In this document: piece after piece, positions 57,533 through 64,000 of the stretch
Numbering within the stretch: position 1 is the first letter of the stretch
Layout: each line of letters starts with the position of its first letter
Assembly (NCBI GenBank): GCA_005656395.1
Contig: SRSI01000073.1
Span: 310,001 to 374,000 of the forward strand
Length of the DNA: 64,000 nucleotides
DNA from: Strongyloides papillosus
Lineage: Eukaryota > Nematoda > Chromadorea > Rhabditida > Strongyloididae
Direction: 5' to 3'
Made by a program: the position numbers and the translations under genes
Notes under the pieces: model-generated
Told to the model about the DNA's origin: nothing
Databases searched by the model: none
Seen by the model: only the letters and a program-made list of their open reading frames with translations

Positions 57533-59643
57533 ATGAGCAGTAGTAGTATAACGACGCGTTCAAGAGCAAAGAAGAATGTTGATAACAACTCATTGAAGAA
57601 TGGAGAAGAAGAAACAAAAAAGAAAGTAGTTAAGGAAGAAAAAAGTAATGATACTAACTCAAGTAAAGACTCTTCCAATAAAGCTACAAAGGCAAATGGC
57701 AACAAAAACTCTGGTAATTCCGCTCCAGAACCAAAAACTGCTAGAGGACGTAAAAAGAAAAATGAAAAAGAGAAAGATGTTGTTTCAAAAGACAATGAAG
57801 TTAAGGATGATGATGGAAGTAATATTGATGAATCATCATCTAAAGATAGTAGTACCACAAAAGATGATACTAAATCGGCACCAAAAGTTATGAGAGGACG
57901 TAAAAAAAAGAATGATGTTCAAGATGGGTCAGATACACAAACGAAGAAAATTAAAAAAGATAACGGTACCGATGATACATCAGCCGGTAACGGTGACGTA
58001 AATGATCCAGAGGAACCACCAGAAGATCCATCTCCAAATGTACCTTCCAGGGGTCGTAAGAAGAAGAATAATGTAAAGGAGGAATCAGGTTTGAATGAAG
58101 AAAAAGAAAAAACTGAGGATGAAAAGAAAGATGTTGAACAAAAAAAAGGTATGCCTTGTTTCATCACCATAAAAAGTAATTAATTTTAGTTAAAATGCCA
58201 GTTGATCCACTTGCTACATCTCGTCAACACGGATGGAGTGTTTTTGAGGATAAAGATTTAGGCCCATACAGTATGACGCTCAATCAAACTGATGTTTCCA
58301 ATAATAATAACAAGTTCATTGTCCTCCAAGTTTTGAAGAAAAATGACTCTGACGACTTTAGTTTCTTTCAACGCTGGGGAAGGGTAGGCTTCAATGGACA
58401 ATGTAATTTAATGAATGGAAACCAAACACATATGGTAAATTGCTTTGAAGCAAAATTTAAAGATAAGACAGGACATAAATATTCTGGTCATATTGAATAT
58501 GAAAAGAAACCAAAAAAATACTTTCCAATTGAGATGAAAGGTGAAGAGGTTGAACCGGAAGATGAAAAAGCACCTAGTGATATTCCAGAGTCAAAACTCG
58601 ATAGTACAGTTAAAAGAATTATGGAATTAATTTGTGATACTAAATTAATGGCAAAAACATTAAAAGAAATGAATTTCGATTTAGAAAAAATGCCTCTTGG
58701 GAAGTTGTCGAAGAAACAAATTACCGCTGGCTATGAATGTTTAAAAGCCATTGAAACAGCAATTGCTGCAAAAAATAAACCTGATATTATTGAAGCAGTC
58801 AATAGGTATTATACAAATATTCCACACTTTTTTGGTATGAAAACGCCAAAGTTAATTGAGACAATGGATGATTTAAAAAAAGAAATTGAACTTCTTGATA
58901 CTCTTTGGGAAATTGAAGCTACAATGAAGACAATTAAGGAAGAGAAACCTAAGAATAATGTAGAAAGACATCCAATGGATGACTTCTATGATAAAATGAA
59001 ATGTGAGCTCAAAGTTCTTCCACCAAAAAATAAGATGAGAAAGACAATTGAGGATGTTATTAAGAATACTCAGGGACCTACACATACATGGTATAAATAT
59101 AATGTTAAAAATGTTTTAGAAGTTAAAAGAGACACTGAAGACGATAAATTCCTTAAAGATATACCAAATAAGAAACTTCTCTGGCATGGATCAAGAACCA
59201 CTAACTGGTATGGTATACTTTCACAAGGCCTTCGTATTGCTCCGAAAGAAGCTCCAGTAACAGGATATATGTTTGATAAGGGAATATACTTAGCTGATCT
59301 TTCTTCAAAATCTATAAACTACTGTTATGCAAGTCCTGGAGAGACTGGATTCCTTGCTCTCGTTGAAGCTGCAATTGGTAATCCAAATGTTAAATTTAAT
59401 TCAGATTGTTCAGCTTCTAAAAGCCTTAAAAGTGATCAACACTCAGTTAAAGGACAGGGTAGAATGATTCCTGGAAAAGAAATAAAACTTGAAAATGGCA
59501 CTGTATTATATAATGGTCCAATTGTTGATAATAAAGAGCACAAACCAGAAGATTTGTGTCTTTACTACAACGAATATATTGTATACAATACAGATCAAGT
59601 CCGTCTACGTTATTTAGTAGAATTAGAGTTTTGTAAACAATAA
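57533..59643 (+). CDS. parp-2: Poly(ADP-ribose) polymerase, PARP-2 type
   Basis: Exons 57533-58148 and 58190-59643 (41-bp intron) give 689 aa. I chose the ATG at 57533, which follows a splice-acceptor-like TTTTCTAG. Exon 1 encodes a Lys/Asp/Ser-rich tail with three RGRKKKN repeats, probably DNA-binding and nuclear-localising; no zinc finger or BRCT is present, so it is not PARP-1. Exon 2 has a WGR domain (RWGRVGFNGQ), a helical regulatory domain, and a catalytic domain with the H-Y-E residues (LLWHGSR, KSINYC, YNEYIVYN). It synthesises poly(ADP-ribose) on proteins at DNA breaks. Known in C. elegans as pme-2/parp-2. Confidence 0.92.
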
Positions 59644-60006
59644 TTTTTGAAAAGTTTTATGTAAAATATTTGCTGTTGACTTTAAAAATTATCATCTACA
59701 TTAATTTGGTTTTCTTAAATGATATATTCTGTAAGTGCGTTAACTTTTTCTTCAATAAATGGAAATATGTAAATATGATAAAGTTTGTTTAAGAAATTTT
59801 TATTGTTTGGTAAATTACATGATTCATCGTAAAATAACTTGTATTATTAACTGTTTCTAAAAAGGAATAGCTGATAATAAATCTCTTAGTAATATATTTA
59901 TTTAAAGTAAATAACCTTAAATTTAGGTTATTTTTAAATATTGACACAACTTTCTAATTACTATATAAAGCGAAATTGAATTTAACATTACTTATATTTT
60001 CAAAAA
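59644..60006. other. Intergenic, PARP 3' end to transthyretin-like start
   Basis: AT-rich, nothing distinct beyond a TATATAAAG near 59962, a plausible TATA box for the next gene. Confidence 0.4.
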
Positions 60007-60447
60007 ATGTCTTCTATAATTACTTATATTACTATCGCTATTCTTTTAACTTTACCATTAACACAAGGTATTGGGAGAACACAAGCAGCTGGTGCTAAAG
60101 GTTATCTAACATGTAATGGAAGGCCAGCATCTGGTGTAAGAGTAAAAATGTATGACGATGATTCAGGAATAGATACAGACGATTTTATGGCTGAAACTAC
60201 AACTGATTCCAGTGGTTATTTTTCACTGTCTGGAACAAAATCAGAGTTACTTACAATCGATGCAAAAATAAATATCTACCACAATTGTAATGACAATGTG
60301 ATTCAAAAATTATGTAACAGAAAATTCACAATGTGGATTCCTGATAGTTACATCAATTCTGGTACATCAGTTTCAAAGTATTATGATATTGGTAAAATTG
60401 AATTGGCTGGAAAGATATCTGGAGAAAGCAGAGACTGTATAAATTAA
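60007..60447 (+). CDS. Transthyretin-like secreted protein
   Basis: A 146-aa single-exon protein with a signal peptide (MSSIITYITIAILLTLPLTQG). The beta-sandwich begins with AKGYLTCNGRPASGVRVKMYDDDSG, then TTTDSSGYFSLSG, and cysteines at YHNC, KLC and RDC. This is the nematode-specific ttr (TTL) family, abundant in excretory-secretory products; roles for most members are unknown. Length and motifs are normal. Confidence 0.92.
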   Translation: MSSIITYITIAILLTLPLTQGIGRTQAAGAKGYLTCNGRPASGVRVKMYDDDSGIDTDDFMAETTTDSSGYFSLSGTKSELLTIDAKINIYHNCNDNVIQKLCNRKFTMWIPDSYINSGTSVSKYYDIGKIELAGKISGESRDCIN

Positions 60448-60556
60448 ATAAAAAATTTTACTTACTCTAAAATGTAATTAAATTCAATTACTATTATAAT
60501 AATAAAAAAAACTTTTGATTATAATATTGTAAATTAGATTGATTTTTGACGGTCAT

Positions 60557-61806
60557 CTACCAGTCATCACCACCGCCAAAATCGCCTCCACCGAAATCAT
60601 CACCTCCACCATAATCGTCATATCCTCCGTCGTAGTTGTCATCAGCACCTCCATGATAGTAATCATCATTTCCGCCATACGAATCATTAGTATCTATAAC
60701 ATCATTTTGATCATTAGTATATTCATCATCATTGTGGTAATAATCATCGTTTCCATCATCAATAGATGGTTGATTATATGGTGTAGAAGTGTCGTCGTTA
60801 CCTGTTACTGTGGTATCACTTGTTGTATTGTTATAATTAGTTGTATCACTATCATTAACATAATAATTGTTTGTTATGTTGGTATCATTGTCCTATAATA
60901 ATTATAATTTACTTTTAAAAATAATAATATACTTACACTATAATAGCTTCCCATTCCATAACCAGGACCCATACCATATCCACCGCCGAAACCTCCGTAT
61001 CCATGATGTCCTCCCCACATACTTCCTAATCCATATCCAAGCAATGATCCTGCTAACATTCCACCACCAAAACCTAAAGCAGAACTTCCGAAGCCTGACC
61101 CAAAACCGCCGCCACCACCACTATATCCTCCACCAGTACCACCACGTCCAGAATCTCTATCAATAATAATTACGTTTGTTCCTGGTTGTTGTGGATGACT
61201 ACCGTAAGGAGGTTGTTGTCCACTATACCCAGGATTTGGTGGTTGATTATTTCCATATTGTTGTGGAGCGTAACCTCCTGTATTAGCTTGCCTAACTGGA
61301 GGTGGTCCAGAGGGATAAACAGCTGGTGGTACATATGAAGTACTTCCTGGATTGTAAGCTGGTGGTGGAGCAGAAGGTTGTACATTATTTCCTATACCAT
61401 TAGCAGAAGGTTGTGGAGGGGCTCCACCAGGTTGTTCAACTTTTGGTAATGTCTTCGTTATTTGATTGAACCATTCTTCCATATCAGAGTCGCTCTCGAA
61501 CATAATAAAATGTACTGTTTCAGCTCTTGGATCCATGCCAATACCAACCATATGGTGGACGGTATTTCCTTTAGGTACTTCTGGTCTCTTTTTCGGCATT
61601 CTATCGACCATCTGACCAACACAAATATATGGGACAACATCTTTTAATAAGATTGAAGTATTTGGTTTGGAGTCACCTTTTTCGTCAAAAATTTCTAGTC
61701 TTGAGTCAGAATAAAGGACAGCATGATTCTGTTTCCATTTATTAGAAAGAAAACCAGATTTATATCTGAGAATTGGACCTTCTTTGAGTTTTCTGATATC
61801 ACTCAT
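60557..61806 (-). CDS. PH-domain protein with Pro-, Gly- and Asp-rich tail
   Basis: Exons 60937-61806 and 60557-60892 (44-bp intron) give 401 aa. Residues 1-125 form a pleckstrin-homology domain (EGPILRYKSGFLSNKWKQNHAVLY ... MEEWFNQITKTLP, the last helix with the conserved Trp). A Pro/Gln/Tyr-rich linker (with GYSGQQPPYG-like repeats), a Gly-rich stretch like those of GYG-repeat proteins, and an Asp/Asn/Tyr-rich exon 2 ending GGGDDW follow. It likely binds phosphoinositides or protein partners at membranes; the tail is low complexity and may phase-separate (inference). The second exon is a low-complexity frame and relies on the GTAAGT donor and ATTATAG acceptor. Confidence 0.8.
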
Positions 61807-62644
61807 GATCTTAAAAAAATAATAGTAAAATAATTACTTTAAAAATAGTTTAAGAATTGAGATTGTTGGTAAAAATTAACGTGGTATATTAAGTAACTAT
61901 GGTGAGTGATAAAACTACTTAGACATGTGATATAATATACTTTAATATAATCTTTATTACTGTACTAAAATAATTAATAAATAACAAGTAATGTTTATAT
62001 TAAAACATGAATAAATGAATTTAATTTTAATAATTGCTAATAGTTAATCATTATTAATAATGCTATGTTTTTTAAAGCAATAAAATAAAAAGGTGGTATA
62101 ATGCACTAATAGAAGTTAGTTAAAGTACACGTAATGTATATTGTGTTTACTCTAACTATCTTATACTTATATAAAGTTCTCCAAAATGCAAAGGTTTGTG
62201 GAGTAATCATATGATATAATTTTTGATATGTGTTGATTCTTGTTTTTACCAGAAAGTTCTCTCGTATGTTTATGTGATGAATAGTGCGATTATGACGAAA
62301 TACTAAAGTAATAACAACATTAGTTCCGTATAGAATTATTGATATCAATTTAAGATTGCATAATTCTTTGGTATAAAGCCATTCTTTTATTGATAAAAAC
62401 AAAGATAATGGAGAGCAGTATTACTATGTTTTTGTGTTTTGTTTGAAGGGGCCATAGTATGGGGTAACAAAAAGTGTTATTATTATGTAAAGCCGTTTTG
62501 AAAAAATTACTACATGTTTATCATTAAAAATGTCTATAATTATATCCCATAAAAATAGCTTAAAATGAAAAATAATAATATTTTTTTTCATTATTTAAAT
62601 GTTAAATTAAGTGTTATCCGTTAACATTTTTTTTTAATCGTAAT
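61807..62644. promoter_or_regulatory. Divergent intergenic region, PH gene and serpin
   Basis: 838 bp; part of it (62100-62460) is less AT-rich and has a minus-strand 98-codon frame without recognisable motif, not called. Holds both promoters. Confidence 0.4.
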
Positions 62645-63855
62645 ATGAATACATCATCTATTATAATTGACCAAATATCATTCTCATTAAATTTCCTAAA
62701 AGAAATTAATAAACAATCTGGGGATTCTTTTATATGCTCTCCTATTTCATTAATTCTACCATTAGTAATTCTTCTTTTTGGATCTGAAGGCAACACTAGA
62801 AATGAAATAAAAAATGTTATCTCACCAGACCTTTCAATATCACAAATTTACAATTACTATTCGGTTATTAATGAAAAATTGAAATATGAAGACTCATTTA
62901 TAACTTTAAAAACTTTTAATAAAGGATATATAACTTCTGAGTATGAAATTGATGCGAAATACAAGGATTTTATTGACACATTTTTTAATGGATCCATCGA
63001 ACAAATGCCTTTCTCCAACGTTTCACATTCAATAGAGGTAATATATACTATCATGCCCTTAAAAAAACATTTTTTACTTAAAACTAAATTGTTTTTATTA
63101 TTTACATGTATTTTTTATAGAAAATAAATGATATGGTTAGTAACTCAACAAATGGAAATATTCAAAAAATTATTGAAGCAAATGAGATTAGTTATGGTAT
63201 GAAATTTATTTTAATATCTGCTTTGTATTTTAAAAGTGATTGGCATGTTAAATTCGTCAATACCGATACTAAAATAACACAATTTTATGTGAGTCAAAAT
63301 GAAAGCAAAGAAGTTTTACTAATGTCATTGGAGAATAAGTTTAATTACTTTGAAAATGACCTTTTTCAGATGATTTCACTACCATACTTAGGAAAAAATA
63401 TGAAAATGATTATTATATTGCCAAGAATTCGGTATACCCATGATAATTTTATAGAATTTGTCTTGTCAACAAATAATTTTACAACGGCTTTGAATAGTAT
63501 GAAAAAAGAATTTGTTAAAGTAATGATACCTAGATTTGAAATACAATCGACAATTGATGGTACTAGTATATTAAAAAATCTTGGTGTTGTTGATGCGTTC
63601 GATGAATCAAAGGCCAATTTCAATGGTATTTCAAGTAATGCTTCATTATACATAAATGATGTAAAGCAAAAAACAAAAATTGAAGTTACTGAAAGTGGTA
63701 CTGAAGCAGCAGCAATAACATCAGTTAGGCTATCCCTCTACAGTGGTGGAGATGTCAATAATGGAGAGGTAATAACATTTCGTGCAGACCATGCTTTTTC
63801 ATTTTATATAATAGATGATAAATTTAACATTTATTTTTCCGGTATATATAAATAA
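62645..63855 (+). CDS. Intracellular (clade B-like) serpin
   Basis: Exons 62645-63037 and 63121-63855 (83-bp intron) give 375 aa, normal for the family. No signal peptide: it begins with the helix-A region (MNTSSIIIDQISFSLNFLKE) and then FICSPISLILPLVILLFGSEGNT. ISALYFKSDWHVKF, the hinge ESGTEAAAIT, and ADHAFSFYI near the C-terminus are typical. The hinge is small-residue rich, so it should be inhibitory. Counting from the hinge glutamate as P17, the P1-P1' pair is Tyr-Ser, which suggests a chymotrypsin-like target (inference). Nematode serpins of this type are cytoplasmic or released. Confidence 0.9.
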
Positions 63856-64000
63856 ACAAATAATAAAAAAATTAAAAGATATATAAAATTAATGAGATCA
63901 TCTTCTTTTCTTCTTATTAACTATTAACGTCAAAACATTTGTCTTTGATAAATAATTAGTAATCCTATCATCCAATACTCCTCCGTATTTTTCTTAAACC
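63856..64000. other. Serpin 3' region at window edge
   Basis: AT-rich, with AATAATAAAA near 63860 that could contribute to polyadenylation. No gene seen. Confidence 0.35.

Noticed and set aside
57517..58170. Minus-strand and alternative-frame ORFs over the PARP N-terminus
   Set aside because: Low-complexity shadows of a Lys/Asp/Ser-rich coding exon.
60539..60898. Plus-strand Ile/Val/Thr-rich frame
   Set aside because: Antisense of the Asp/Asn/Gly-rich second exon of the PH-domain gene.

Overview
The window looks like nuclear DNA of a parasitic or free-living nematode, most likely a strongyloidid (Strongyloides, Parastrongyloides or Rhabditophanes type). The reasons are extreme AT richness, genes with few and very short introns (36-62 bp in most cases), and nematode-type families: transthyretin-like protein, astacin, GT49 glycosyltransferase, a STAT without its N-terminal domain, a G-protein gamma subunit with a CEIL tail, and PARP-2. 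No tRNA or rRNA gene was found. The organism call is an inference.

Region 1 (1 to about 21,860) is mobile DNA. An outer element is bounded by inverted, internally tandem terminal repeats (1-743 and about 21,110-21,860); its left end runs off the window. Inside it are, left to right: a decayed retropepsin/zinc-knuckle fragment on the plus strand; an 869-bp fold-back palindrome made of the same terminal sequence; two minus-strand cassettes, each with a small helical protein ORF set in nearly identical flanks (period about 2.13-2.14 kb); a third copy of the flank leading into a minus-strand membrane glycoprotein in two overlapping frames; and a plus-strand, once-spliced 1,197-aa DDE-type transposase with a zinc finger. 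A complete Ty3/gypsy-type LTR retrotransposon (1,070-8,552, minus orientation, 4-bp target duplication GTAC) sits inside the retropepsin fragment. It has an unusual coding plan: a gag-like ORF without visible capsid or zinc knuckle, a -1 frameshift into pol, an unknown ORF in the env position, and a spliced gene on the opposite strand beside the 3' LTR.

Region 2 (about 22,000-33,000) holds an MFS transporter, a 1.1-kb hairpin repeat, an astacin-like pseudoenzyme with a frameshift, a tandem pair of small secreted cysteine proteins (three exons each), and a head-to-head pair of cysteine-rich secreted proteins. Region 3 (33,000-64,000) holds a peptide-type GPCR, an integrin-beta-like protein that lacks the ligand-binding I domain and has a GPI-like tail, a GT49 glycosyltransferase, a PLC-beta-like phospholipase, a G-gamma subunit, a STAT, a membrane carboxylesterase, PARP-2, a transthyretin-like protein, a PH-domain protein with a glycine-rich tail, and a clade-B-like intracellular serpin. 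Several are signalling genes (GPCR, PLC-beta, G-gamma, STAT), but they have separate promoters and no operon is evident.

The best candidate for an undescribed system is the outer element: an inverted-repeat DNA transposon carrying an envelope-like glycoprotein and cassettes whose coding regions have diverged far more than their flanks.
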